Shown here: positions 24,201 to 31,909 of the stretch, one piece after another
Numbering within the stretch: position 1 is the first letter of the stretch
Layout: the number at the start of each line of letters is the position of its first letter
Assembly (NCBI GenBank): GCA_009741485.1
Contig: CM019216.1
Span: 52,959,943 to 53,023,942, forward strand
Direction of reading: 5' to 3'
Origin: Malurus cyaneus samueli
Lineage: Eukaryota; Chordata; Aves; Passeriformes; Maluridae
Length of the DNA: 64,000 bases
Translations under genes and position numbers: made by a program
The notes under the pieces: generated by a model
Database searches by the model: none
What the model saw: only the letters and a program-made list of their open reading frames with translations
Told to the model about the DNA's origin: nothing

Positions 24201-26475
24201 GAAAGGAAAGTTACACAGCAACTTTTGCAGTGTTACATGGAAATAGAACCCAAACTGTCAAGATTTCTTTTGAAGCAGGTGGACTTAAATAACAGGTCAT
24301 TAATTAATTCTAATTCCAGAATTTTTCCTGCAATGTAACAGGAAAAATACAAGGGAAAGAAGAAAAACTGGGAAAGAGACCAAACTGACTAGCAACTTCC
24401 TATATCCAACCAGCTCCCTGTATTCTTTCCCAGATGCTCATCCTGCAGCAATCCTGGAGAAACCTCTACACATAAGATAAAAAAAGGAATTTCAATTGCA
24501 AGTCACATGACAGCACAGTCAGCCGTCAGAGCAGACAAGAACAAAGGAGAAAGCATAACAAAATCAGTGACTGAAGCCATGCCATTAGACAAGGTTTCAG
24601 AGAATGAATGCTTTTCTTCTTTCCCCAGACCATCCAAGCATACCAGCAGTACGGCTACACAAAGCAAACAATGAAAACCTCCAACTCAAGTTTAAGTAGC
24701 CTCATGCCACAGTTCTTGCGCAAAACAGTTTTGACACCTTTCCTCCACCCTGCAACACAGCTTTCCTACATACTTAGTGGAGAGCCAATGCCTCTTCTAA
24801 TCCTCAGTAGTTTCCTTTTTTACCCACCTTTTGACATTCACACACCAGACACAGAAACTGCTGCAGTTTCACCAGTCCTACTTCAGCACACAAAACCCAG
24901 GACACTGTTTTCTTAACAGTTGTAAAACAAATAAAAACCTTGTCTTAAGCCAGTACAAAAATAGGTTGGTCAGGATTTGCTCTGCACACCAACATTGAAA
25001 CTTTTGACTGAGAACTCCCCCAATTGTGTGTTTGGACTGCCTGCATCATTCCTCACTTGGTACAGTTTTTTGGCAACTGCACCCAAAAAGACACTTCACC
25101 ACTGAACTCCGTGGGGACTTCCTACCTATCAGATCACAAGTTCTTGTTTTTCTCTTTTACCCATTCTAGATTACTCGGCATAAATCCTTCAGAATAGTAT
25201 TTTTTTCCCCACGATGGCACAACAGTAAATGTCTGTTTTCGAAGCAGTCTATCTTAAAAGGAAACCTACTGATATTTGCAAATTATTTTCACTTGCCAGT
25301 AACAAAATGAAACTAGCTTAGGTAATATGCATCTAAAATGAAACTGCATGTCTCTCTAGAGCACTCTTAAATATTCCTCTACAGACACACAACAAAGCCA
25401 AGACAGACATTGACAGGACTTAACATTACTTTCAGAGCAGGAGCTGCTTTACAATCAAATCATTTAGGGTGGGTTTAAAAAAAAATCAACAAACCACTCA
25501 TCAGAGTAGCTAAATTCCCTCCAGAAACTACCCGTTTCTCATTTCTGTTATCAGATTGGTCATCTGACAAAACCATTTTTGCCACCCTTATGGTTTATTC
25601 TTGCAAGCTAACCTACTTTTTCCCTTTTTAACCATTCAACAATATCATGTCCCAGATCAGACCACGTGGACAGCCCATTCCCTCCAGCAATCTAACCTCT
25701 GTCCTTCGTGCTACAATCGCTCTGCTACACTGGTGCCTTCCCAGTGACATTGATTGAAATGTGTTCTTCCAAGTACTCTGCATATTCTAGCTAAATAATT
25801 AAGAAATTAAGACTGGCAAGATATGTCAGTTTCTCAAAGCTTTCTTAGCTGACCTGTAAGAAACTGAATGGGACACGGTGTTATCCTTAGTGAGACGACA
25901 ACTCTCAAGTAACGTAACATCCCTTCCAAACCAACACCACTTTGGGGTTTTACACCCTAGACTGAACACAGGCACATAAACCAGCAGTCCTGACCACAGG
26001 CGACTTGCACAGAGCAAGTCTACTCATCTTCTCACCCGCAAATTTCCTGTATGTGCAGAGACCCGCGCCGAGAGGTTCCGGAGGGGACCGGTCCCTCAGC
26101 CGCCCCTCCAAGCTGCCAGCCCTGCTGCGCTCCCCGACCAGCCGCGGCCTCACGCCTGGGGACACGGCCACCGCTTCCCCCGGCGATCTCCGGCCTGACC
26201 CTCACCAGAACGGACGACCAATTGCCCGGGCGACCGGACCCGCGCTGCTGAGCCCCGGGGCTGCGCTCCCGCGGAGGGCAGGAACGGCAGGGACAGCGGG
26301 AGACACCCCCTCTTCCCGTACCCCTCCGGTTACAGCCCTTCTCCAGCCGCCCCAACACGTCCCACCGGCCACCCACCTGCACAAGTCCTGGTAGGAGTCG
26401 GGAGCGCCGCGGCGGCCGCCCCGGACGGCGAGCAGCGCCAGGAGGGCGCCGAGGACAGCGAGCCATGGGCGCCAT
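119..26475 (-). CDS. IGF2R: IGF2R (cation-independent mannose-6-phosphate receptor), 5' part, exons 1-16 spanned
   Basis: This is a type I membrane receptor that cycles between trans-Golgi, endosomes and plasma membrane and delivers mannose-6-phosphate-tagged acid hydrolases to lysosomes. Sixteen exons were placed by reading AG/GT junctions and following phase; together they give about 730 codons, against roughly 2,490 for the full family protein. Every junction keeps frame. The protein shows the family's ~147-residue repeats: exons 4, 8, 11 and 14 each carry the C-x-Y-x-F/V-x-W signature that opens a new repeat, so repeats 1-4 and most of 5 are present. The repeat-3 carbohydrate-binding residues Q370, R412, E437 and Y442 are all kept. 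The transmembrane segment, cytosolic tail and IGF2-binding repeat 11 lie beyond the left edge. The start codon is problematic (see exon 1). Similarity to my recollection of human IGF2R is strong throughout, so identity is near certain. Confidence 0.97.
297..1683 (-). other. IGF2R intron 15, with one CR1 fragment
   Basis: AT-rich intron without recognisable coding sequence. The only element recognised is the CR1 fragment at about 1018-1395. Confidence 0.9.
1018..1395 (-). mobile_element. CR1 LINE, 5'-truncated, minus orientation
   Basis: Starts with atcatagaattgtgaaggct and a gacctcccagatcatcaagt block, the reverse complement of the CR1 3' end. Typical CR1 tail sequence follows inward, including the complements of the 'ccctggaagt' and 'gaggaaaattttcc' stretches. 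The inner boundary is approximate. It is a non-LTR retrotransposon remnant without coding capacity. Confidence 0.85.
1684..1840 (-). CDS. IGF2R: IGF2R exon 15
   Basis: 157 nt, acceptor CTGATTAG, donor GTGAGT, entering at phase 1 and leaving at phase 2. It encodes about residues 619-670 of repeat 5: [22 protein letters not shown] and SAACQVTQ. The glutamine of ACQV (about residue 667) matches Gln644, the repeat-5 ligand residue in human. Confidence 0.96.
1841..2225 (-). other. IGF2R intron 14
   Basis: A 385-bp intron. A second acceptor-like TTCTCTTCAG sits about 20 nt after the donor, but homology gives no exon there. Nothing else was seen. Confidence 0.9.
2226..2357 (-). CDS. IGF2R: IGF2R exon 14
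   Basis: 132 nt, acceptor GATACCAG, donor GTATGT. It encodes about residues 575-618: [19 protein letters not shown] and [16 protein letters not shown]. It is close to human GDLESAPVL and [16 protein letters not shown] and opens repeat 5. Confidence 0.97.
2358..3246 (-). other. IGF2R intron 13
   Basis: An 889-bp AT-rich intron. No repeat or coding match was recognised. Confidence 0.9.
3247..3393 (-). CDS. IGF2R: IGF2R exon 13
   Basis: 147 nt, acceptor CTTTACAG, donor GTGAGA. It encodes about residues 526-574 of repeat 4: [26 protein letters not shown] and ITLICRPG, matching human SKNLGKFISSPMK, NIQLSYSDGDDCG and ITLVCKPG. Confidence 0.98.
3394..3752 (-). other. IGF2R intron 12
   Basis: A 359-bp intron with no recognisable element. 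Confidence 0.9.
3753..3893 (-). CDS. IGF2R: IGF2R exon 12
   Basis: 141 nt, acceptor ATTTTAG, donor GTGAGT. It encodes about residues 479-525 of repeat 4: [27 protein letters not shown] and [10 protein letters not shown], matching human QNWEAVDGSQTETEKKHFFI and CPEDAAVCAV. Confidence 0.97.
3894..4582 (-). other. IGF2R intron 11, with one CR1 fragment
   Basis: A 689-bp intron. The part from about 4176 to 4366 is a CR1 3' end; the rest is unique sequence. Confidence 0.9.
4176..4366 (+). mobile_element. CR1 LINE 3' fragment, plus orientation
   Basis: Contains the characteristic CR1 end: gcacaggctgcccagagcag, then tccctggaagtgttcaatac, ggttggatgaagctttgagc and a final aactatgattctgtaac tail. It is antisense to IGF2R. 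The 5' boundary is approximate. Confidence 0.9.
4583..4744 (-). CDS. IGF2R: IGF2R exon 11
   Basis: 162 nt, acceptor ATGTTAAG, donor GTATGG. It encodes about residues 425-478: [36 protein letters not shown] and YDLSPLI. E437 and Y442 (in GEVDCTY) correspond to the M6P-contacting Glu416 and Tyr421 and complete the repeat-3 site. DCTYFFTW opens repeat 4. Confidence 0.98.
4745..5123 (-). other. IGF2R intron 10
   Basis: A 379-bp intron with no recognisable element. Confidence 0.9.
5124..5227 (-). CDS. IGF2R: IGF2R exon 10
   Basis: 104 nt, acceptor CTTACTCAG, donor GTGAGT. It encodes about residues 390-424 of repeat 3: [11 protein letters not shown] and [14 protein letters not shown], nearly identical to human. 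The arginine in FQRM (about residue 412) corresponds to the M6P-contacting Arg391. Confidence 0.98.
5228..5729 (-). other. IGF2R intron 9
   Basis: A 502-bp intron with no recognisable element. Confidence 0.9.
5730..5910 (-). CDS. IGF2R: IGF2R exon 9
   Basis: 181 nt, acceptor CATTCAG, donor GTGTGT, entering at phase 1 and leaving at phase 2. It encodes about residues 330-389 of repeat 3: [18 protein letters not shown] and [10 protein letters not shown]. The glutamine in SSCQV (about residue 370) is in the position of the M6P-contacting Gln348 (mature human numbering). Confidence 0.96.
6067..6229 (-). CDS. IGF2R: IGF2R exon 8
   Basis: 163 nt. Two AGs compete at the acceptor. Only TATCAG|AGTGCAG keeps frame with exon 7; the CAG eight bases downstream would shift it. 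It encodes about residues 276-329: [32 protein letters not shown] and ISIDLSPL. The NCRYEVEW signature opens repeat 3, the high-affinity M6P-binding repeat. Confidence 0.97.
6230..7774 (-). other. IGF2R intron 7
   Basis: A 1,545-bp AT-rich intron. No gene or identifiable repeat was seen. Confidence 0.9.
7775..7892 (-). CDS. IGF2R: IGF2R exon 7
   Basis: 118 nt, acceptor ATTTCCAG, donor GTAACT, leaving at phase 0. It encodes about residues 236-275, the end of repeat 2. LVLSYERE and [20 protein letters not shown] are almost the same as human LVLSYVRE and [20 protein letters not shown]. Confidence 0.98.
7893..9897 (-). other. IGF2R intron 6, with a G/T-rich tract
   Basis: A 2,005-bp intron. Its one visible feature is the strongly strand-asymmetric G/T-rich tract at 9125-9290. 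A short attctgtaattctgtaa near 9665 resembles a CR1 tail but has no CR1 body. Confidence 0.9.
9125..9290 (+). repeat. G/T-rich low-complexity tract
   Basis: About 165 bp in which the plus strand is almost only G and T. It includes a (GGT)n-like run near 9175-9192 and a run of nine or more G at about 9200-9210, interspersed with T runs. The IGF2R transcript carries the A/C-rich complement. Open frames across it are compositional and were not called as genes. Confidence 0.8.
9898..10018 (-). CDS. IGF2R: IGF2R exon 6
   Basis: 121 nt, acceptor ATAACCAG, donor GTATGT, entering at phase 1 and leaving at phase 2. It encodes about residues 196-235 of repeat 2: [21 protein letters not shown], aligned with human RACPPGTAACLVRGHQAFDVG. 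Confidence 0.96.
10019..11002 (-). other. IGF2R intron 5
   Basis: A 984-bp intron with no recognisable element. Confidence 0.9.
11003..11132 (-). CDS. IGF2R: IGF2R exon 5
   Basis: 130 nt, acceptor GTTCTAG. The donor is GTTTGA, a weak consensus, but it is fixed by phase and by homology to human ...NVCRDI. It encodes about residues 153-195: [19 protein letters not shown], then [10 protein letters not shown]. It lies in repeat 2. Confidence 0.95.
11133..11526 (-). other. IGF2R intron 4
   Basis: A 394-bp intron with no recognisable element. Confidence 0.9.
11527..11625 (-). CDS. IGF2R: IGF2R exon 4
   Basis: 99 nt, 33 codons, phase 0 on both sides. It encodes about residues 120-152: [19 protein letters not shown] and AACKKALFK, nearly identical to human over the first 19 residues. 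The ECVHYFEW signature marks the start of extracytoplasmic repeat 2. Confidence 0.97.
11626..13272 (-). other. IGF2R intron 3
   Basis: A 1,647-bp AT-rich intron with no gene or identifiable repeat. Confidence 0.9.
13273..13397 (-). CDS. IGF2R: IGF2R exon 3
   Basis: 125 nt, acceptor AACCTTAG, donor GTAAGT, leaving at phase 0. It encodes about residues 78-119, the second half of repeat 1. It contains [18 protein letters not shown] and INFLCGKTL, close to human RSLLEFNTTVSCDQQGT and IAFLCGKTL. NTT is a potential N-glycosylation site. Confidence 0.97.
13398..18628 (-). other. IGF2R intron 2, with one CR1 copy
   Basis: A 5.2-kb intron. The only element recognised is the CR1 at 13822-14415. By eye CpG is sparse, so there is no sign of the second CpG island that mammalian IGF2R carries in intron 2. 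An open frame at 16819-17292 (+) shows no family resemblance and was not called. Confidence 0.85.
13822..14415 (-). mobile_element. CR1 LINE 3' part, minus orientation
   Basis: About 590 bp. It starts with atcatagaatggttttac, the complement of the CR1 tail. It continues through complements of well-known CR1 3' blocks: ttgttccagtgcctcaccac, ctggagccttctccaagct, ctcctctggacctcctccaa, gcagtagtccaggtggggtc and ggctgcaggtgcacattg. It is 5'-truncated and lies in IGF2R intron 2 in the gene's sense orientation. Confidence 0.93.
18629..18762 (-). CDS. IGF2R: IGF2R exon 2
   Basis: 134 nt, acceptor CTTTTCAG, donor GTAAGT, entering at phase 2 and leaving at phase 1. It encodes about residues 33-77 of repeat 1, including YTWKAID, LYKINFC and [14 protein letters not shown], which align with human YTWEAVD, LYKINIC and SAVCMHDLKTRTY. 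Confidence 0.97.
18763..26376 (-). other. IGF2R intron 1
   Basis: The largest intron in the window, 7.6 kb and mostly AT-rich. No gene, RNA gene or clear transposon was recognised. The part beyond about 26050 lies in the promoter CpG island. Several short open frames occur on both strands without homology. Confidence 0.85.
26377..26475 (-). CDS. IGF2R: IGF2R exon 1 (coding part): signal peptide and start of repeat 1
   Basis: The exon ends ...TTGTGCAG|GTGGGT, with donor GT at 26375-26376. The frame that joins exon 2 reads a hydrophobic signal peptide ([16 protein letters not shown]), then [10 protein letters not shown], matching the APFPELC start of mature human receptor. That frame has no ATG close by. 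The two nearby ATGs (26475 and 26466) are in a different frame. The upper boundary given here is the first of these ATGs; one base fewer in the GGG at 26467-26469 would put it in frame. The transcription start was not located, so the 5' UTR is undefined. Confidence 0.8.
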
Positions 26476-26513
26476 GGCCGGCTGCCCGGGACGTCAGCGG
26501 CGGCCGGCCGAGC

Positions 26514-26523
26514 GTCATGTGAC
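26514..26523. promoter_or_regulatory. CLEAR-like E-box 1 (GTCATGTGAC)
   Basis: GTCATGTGAC differs by one base from the palindromic CLEAR consensus GTCACGTGAC, bound by TFEB/TFE3/MITF at lysosomal gene promoters. It lies about 40 bp upstream of the IGF2R ATG region. Use is inferred. Confidence 0.5.
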
Positions 26524-26541
26524 CCCGCGCGCCCCCCCCGC

Positions 26542-26550
26542 TCACGTGAC
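26542..26550. promoter_or_regulatory. CLEAR E-box 2 (TCACGTGAC)
   Basis: TCACGTGAC matches nine of ten bases of the CLEAR palindrome and contains a perfect CACGTG. It is about 70 bp upstream of the candidate start, inside the CpG island. USF or MYC family factors could also bind. Confidence 0.6.
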
Positions 26551-26572
26551 CGCCGCCATGTGCGCACGGCGC

Positions 26573-26580
26573 CCACGTGA
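26573..26580. promoter_or_regulatory. E-box 3 (CCACGTGA)
   Basis: A third CACGTG hexamer, about 30 bp from the second, continuing the cluster upstream of IGF2R. Its flank (CCACGTGA) fits one half of CLEAR and also fits USF sites. Confidence 0.5.
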
Positions 26581-26774
26581 TGGCACCCCCGCTGGGCTGT
26601 CCCGCCGCCCCCCGCGGCCCTGAGGCGACACGGCGCGGGTGGCACCGGGGTTACACCGGGGTGGCACGGGGTGACACCGGGGGGGCACGGGGCACCCGCC
26701 ACTCCCGGCCCCGGGCTGTGCGCTTACACACGCGGGGGCTCGGCGCGTGTGACGCACCGCGAATGTTGGAGTGT

Positions 26775-27202
26775 CCCGGAGCGTGTCCTGCGGAGGGCAA
26801 CAGAGATCAAGGGACCGGAGCAACTCTTAGCGAGGACAGGTTGAGGGGCCTGGGCCTGGTCAAACTCGAGAAGAGACCTCATAAATTCCTATGAGCATCT
26901 GAAGGGGGAGTGCCCAGAAGACGTTTCCAGGCTCTCCTTGGTGGAGCCGAGCAGTAGGACAAGAGACAATGGGCAGAAACTGATGATGCACAGACAGCTC
27001 AGGAAGAGCGTCTTTACTGTGCCGGTAACTGGGACAGATTGCCCAGAAGAGGGTATGGAGTCTCCCTCACTGGACGTGCTCAAGGACTGTCTGGACACAA
27101 TCCTGTGCAGTCTGCTTTAGCATGGCCCTCCTTGAGCAGGGAGATTGGACCAGATGAGCCACTGTGGTCCCTTCCAAACTGAACCATTCAGGTTCTGTGA
27201 TT
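26775..27202 (+). mobile_element. CR1 LINE 3' part beside the IGF2R promoter, plus orientation
   Basis: Recognised by ordered CR1 blocks: ggcctgggcctggtcaaact, ctccttggtggagccgagca, caatgggcagaaactgatg, ggacagattgcccagaag, caaggactgtctggacacaa, gagcagggagattggaccag and a ttctgtgat end. It starts right at the upstream edge of the CpG island, pointing away from IGF2R. The 5' boundary is approximate. Confidence 0.92.
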
Positions 27203-30200
27203 TGGTGGTTGAGTCAAAGAAATGCTGTTTGAAAATGTTAAGCAGAGTTTTAATTGAAATGTGCAGTGAAATCTAGGCAGAGGTCAGGAAACTAGACCTA
27301 TTAAGGATGAAGACTGAGGAGGCAACAACAGTGATGTGGTTCGTTGTCTGGCTGTGAGAATTACCATTGCAGCAGGAAAGCTGGCGTAGTGTAGAAATGA
27401 CCCACATTTCACTCGGGGAGCAGGAGGGGAGGCTTGCACAAGGCAGTAGCCTTGTCAGGAGGAAGTGGAACACTCTCCTACCTCCACTACCTCCTGGACT
27501 ACCGAGAGAAGTGATCCAGCCCAGAACTTGCATAATTTTTTTCCAGGACTGAGCAAATTTTAACTGTAATGTTAAGATTCAAAAGAGGTGATTAGCAGTA
27601 AATTTTTATGAAAGTGCCATTAAGAAGGAAAGCACCTTTGACAGTGGTGAGAGGCATAAGGGTGGGAGAGTGAAAGAAAACTAAAAATTATATTCATTAA
27701 GCAGACAGTTGTCTTGTGTGAAAAAATCTTGTTCTCTAATTAGGAATGCTTTCCAAAAGCCATTTCCACAAAAAAAGCGAAAATTGCCTACAACTGAAAT
27801 AGTTTTTCTTGCCCTGTTCCCTGGCATCCATCCATGGTAATAAAACAGCACTGAAGATCTGCCTCACTGGCAGTTCAGCCTGATTCCAGGCTGCCGTGAT
27901 CTTTTTTTTCCTCTTTTCTCTCAGACACTCCCCACCTTTAGGGTAGCGTTAGTTCTGCAGCAGGGCAGTCAGCTGGCTAAAGACACTGCTCTGGCTGAAA
28001 GCTACCGTACTATTGTGACTGTTCTGTGTAAGTTTGCAGCTGTACCACTCACCTGACTTACTTGGCTCACTGCCTGTCTGCACAAACACCGCCACCAGCT
28101 CCCGAAGGGGGAGAGGAACTTGAGAAAAAAATTAATAAAAGGGACTGTAAGTGCCGTTGTCTTCTACAGTTTTCTACTATTATATTATGGACTATTGTCA
28201 ATTCTTGCTCTTTTGTTTTAATCTTCAGTGAATTCCTGAAAGTTCCAAAACTGATTACCCAAGAATCGCTGTTGCCTGCTTCTAAGACTCCAGCCAATAT
28301 AGTTTTAAAGACAAATTTGATGACATCAACTCAAAGGCTCAAAAAGACAAAACAGTTGACCGAAAAAAATACCAGGTGTGTTATTGCTGTGGTTATGTTT
28401 CTTAAACTTTGTTGCTCTGCTTTCAGGACTGGGATCACTCATCTACACAGAGCAGTGCAAGTAGAAAAACCTTGGTGGAAATCCTGTCTCTGCTTACCAA
28501 TTTGAATTAAATATGTATCAGCCAGGAAATTCACTGCAGACAGCAGACCAGACAGACATACTGTCGCTGCTGATCTATTAGCTACCCGGGTTTCTGCAAA
28601 TAGAGCTTTACCCCTGAAATTATCTTTGTGTAGATTACTCCACTGCAGACAATGCGACTGCTCACCTTGCTAACGTTAAGAATACATATAAATGTTGCAA
28701 TGTCAAGACCTGGCAGTGTAGAAACAGTTAATTTCAGTTCTTTGGTAAGAGCTAACTCCAAGATGTTTACTGATAAAAGAATGAAGAAGTTGAGAGTGGC
28801 ATTCTTCATTCTTTGTACTGCTGTGTATGCTTAAGCCTCTGTATTTGCACAAGACTTCAGAACAGTTTCTTTGCATACATAGAAAAGTATGTGAACAGCT
28901 ACCTAGCAAGAAGAAAAGAAATTGAAATACCTGGGAAAAAAGTCTCAGTTAGAAAAGGAAAAGAAATAAACCAGAAATTCTCCTTTCATGTGTTGTGCTA
29001 ATACATATGCATCAACCGAACAATGAACTGATGTTGCAACACAGCAAGGATAGCCACAGAGCTGCAGAAATACTGAAATACACACTGTAAGTGCAAATAC
29101 CTTTAAAATAAAATTATGAAGTAAAAATTTGCAAATTGCAATCAATTTATAATCTGGTGGATGCAGCAGTTCTCTCAAAATTCATGGTTCTTCCCCCATG
29201 GTTAAAGCTAGCTACATGCATTGAAATTGGCAGGAGCTATGTGTCAGTCATTTTTGTATCCCAAACTATGTTTTGCATATAGCCCATATGAATATGCCAT
29301 TCTGAGTATCGTTCATAAATAATGATGTAAATATTTACCACCCATCCTTAATGATATTGGTATCTCAGCTAACTATATACCATGGCACACTATTTAAATA
29401 TTCTGAAATTTGGTAAATATCTTCATCTTACCTTTTTTTCCCCCAGGAGAAGTTCAGCGTGATGGCTGCTAGTTATGTGGAGTAATTCCCAGTACACCTG
29501 AAAGTCATTGTGGAACTTCCATGTTATGGATGGTTTTAAGTAGGCACAGTATCATGAATAGGTAATGAATACATAAATCTAATAGGATTCTTGTTTTCAC
29601 TTTGCCAGGTTCAAATGCCCCATCATTTCTTGCTCTTCTGATTCACAGTCTTGCTTCATGTGGCCACTATCAGCTGTGCAGTTCAGGCTGGTTGAGAGGC
29701 AGTATATTTCAACTCCTGCTGTCTCAGTTCCATTTAACACTCACATCTGATATCTAATTTTTTTTTTTTTTCAGTAAATAGGAACAAAAATTTTTCAGCA
29801 TCCAGAGCTGTTTTTACATTTGATTGTAGGAAATTCCTTCTCTGGTGAGGTCTGGACAGTTTATCTGTCTGTGAGCTACATTATATTAAAATAATTACTT
29901 TTATACTTCATGAAAACTTCATAAGGCTCTTCCGTGGAGCTGCATAGTTTTTCAGAAAGCACAGATGTGCCACTCACTGGGTAGTTTTCTTTCCTGTTCT
30001 CTTTTTGCTGTACTATACTTTAGTCTTAATATTAGCCCCATTGCCATTATTTCTGCTGCTTGTTCTGTCTTTCACTGTTTCTCTAATGCTTTCTACCCCT
30101 TTCTGTTCCACGTCTACTCTCTAGCATTTTTAAAGGCAAACTCTTGATAAGAGTTACCTTCTGATTTGTTGTGATGAGTTACCCTGCTTTGTAACAATGT

Positions 30201-30831
30201 AAATTGTTGAGGAAAACAGTCCCTGATGACCATGTTTTGCAGGCTTAGGTTTAGGCTTTCCAAGGTTTAGCCTGTTAGAGAGATAATTACTGACATTCCT
30301 AATCTAGCTGGTACTCTTCAATGATACTGTAAAAGAACATCAACTTTGTCTGAACATTTTGACTTTATGTGAAATCTTTGTCTTGTTGGGAAAGTCCGTA
30401 GTGCTGTACTTTGTGTTTGCACTGGAAAGGGCATTGTTTTGTGCTGTGGCTTAAAAGATTAGAAGATGTCCCTAGCCAAGGCCATGCTTGAGTCATTGCC
30501 TGAATGAGTCCATAGACCTTTTTGTGTTTCTCCATTGCTTCTCACATCTTTAGTCTTAGATTTCAAGGAATATGACTCTCAACTGTTTATACTCGGATTA
30601 GGATTACAACTCATTATTTTCTGTTGATGAAGTATCTAATTCACCAGCTAGGGGCTAGGTTGCTTGGTGGACTTGGACCAAGCCGAGCAATTAATGTAAA
30701 ATACAGACCACTTCACCAGAGTAAACTGGTGGTACTTTTATTGGTAGTCAAGGAAATTTTACTTGCAAAAGTTTTTTATGTCAGAGGAATATGACTTGAT
30801 TTCTCTGCTAATCCCGTTTCATTTGAAGTAC
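27203..30831. other. Intergenic DNA, IGF2R to first LTR
   Basis: About 3.6 kb of mostly AT-rich sequence with a short poly-T run near 29759. A 147-codon open frame at 28062-28505 (+) has no recognisable domain or splice support and was not called. Nothing else was seen. Confidence 0.8.
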
Positions 30832-31909
30832 TGTATTGCCCAGTTTTGGTTGGCCCAGTTTTTGGTAGTGGGGGGACAACTAAGATGGCTCCCATGAGAA
30901 GCTTCTGGAAGCTTCCCCCATGTGCAGCAGAGCCAATCTCTGATGGTTCTGAAGATGATGGACAGGCCACTGGCCAAGGCTGGGCCAGTTGGAGATCGTG
31001 GTTACACCTCTGTGATGTATTATTTAGGAAGAAATAAAAAAAAAAAAGGGAAGCTGCCTTAGTCCCCCTTCCACGTGGGACAACAGAGGAGGAGGGGGAG
31101 GAGATGTGAGAAAAAATGGAGACATCAGGGTCAGGGGAGAGAGAGGAGGAGGTGCTTTGCAAGCTGTGGTGATGACCATAGTGAAGCACACTGTCCCCCT
31201 GCAGCCCATGGGATCCACGGGGGATGCAGAGATCCACTCGTAGCCTGTGGAAGTGCCCATGCTGGAGCATATGGATGCTTGGAGGGGGCTGTGATTCAGT
31301 GGGAGACTCAGTAGAGAGAATGGGTCCTGCTTTCAGGCTGGAGCAGCCTGTCCTTGGAGGACTGCACCCCATGGACAAATGACCCACACCACAGCAGTTT
31401 CGGGAGGACTGTTTGCTCTTGGGAGGAACTCACATTGAACCAGTTTTGGGACAACTGCTGCTTGTGAGATTGGACCATGCTGGAGGAGTTAATGGAGAGC
31501 TGTCTCCCATGGGAGGGACTCCAGGGCACAGCAGGGAAAAACTCCTCTCCCTGAGTAGTAGAAGAGGATCTTGGTGATGAAAATCCACATGCCCTGTTCC
31601 CTGTGCTGTCGGTGAGAAGAAGGGAGGAGTTGAAGGAAAGAAGGGAGGGGTTGAGGGGAAGAACAGTGTCTTTAAGGGCTTCTCTTACTTTTCATTATTC
31701 GCCTCTGACTCTTATTTATTAGTAATAAATTCACTTTGCAGATCTAAGTTGAGACTGTTTTGTCCTTGGAGCATTTTGTCCCAGTCCTTATCTCACCTCA
31801 TAACCTTCCAATTTTTTTTTTTTCCCTCTCCTCTGCCCAGCTGTGGCAGGGGGGAGAGCAAGTGATATGTTGTGGGTGCCTGGTGTTTGGCCGGAGTCAA
31901 ACCATGACA
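30832..31909 (+). mobile_element. Solo LTR, avian ERVL-like, plus orientation
   Basis: A ~1.08-kb block starting TGTATTG and ending ...AACCATGACA. Near the 3' end are an AATAAA (about 31722), a cttatctcacctcataacct segment and a 'gctgtggcaggggggagag' segment before the terminal CA. This order is one I associate with avian ERVL-type LTRs. Flanks agtac (27-31 of 308xx) and agcac (after 31909) would be a 5-bp target duplication with one mismatch. No gag/pol sequence lies nearby, so it is a solo LTR. The exact subfamily was not determined. Confidence 0.75.

Larger units (their letters stand above)
26050..26760. promoter_or_regulatory. CpG island at the IGF2R promoter and first exon
   Basis: A sharp change from AT-rich flanks to GC- and CpG-dense sequence (for example gcgccgcggcggccgccccg around exon 1), centred on IGF2R exon 1. 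This is the usual vertebrate promoter island and the only clear one in the window. Boundaries are by eye. Confidence 0.9.

Noticed and set aside
26005..26894. Several overlapping open frames in the CpG island
   Set aside because: High GC removes stop codons; only the IGF2R exon 1 frame is supported by splicing and homology.
28062..28505. 147-codon open frame (+) in the IGF2R-MAS1 spacer
   Set aside because: No recognisable domain, and composition follows the surrounding AT-rich DNA.
30776..31387. 203-codon open frame (-) across the first LTR
   Set aside because: Antisense to the LTR, low-complexity serine/proline-rich product, no match to retroviral or host proteins.
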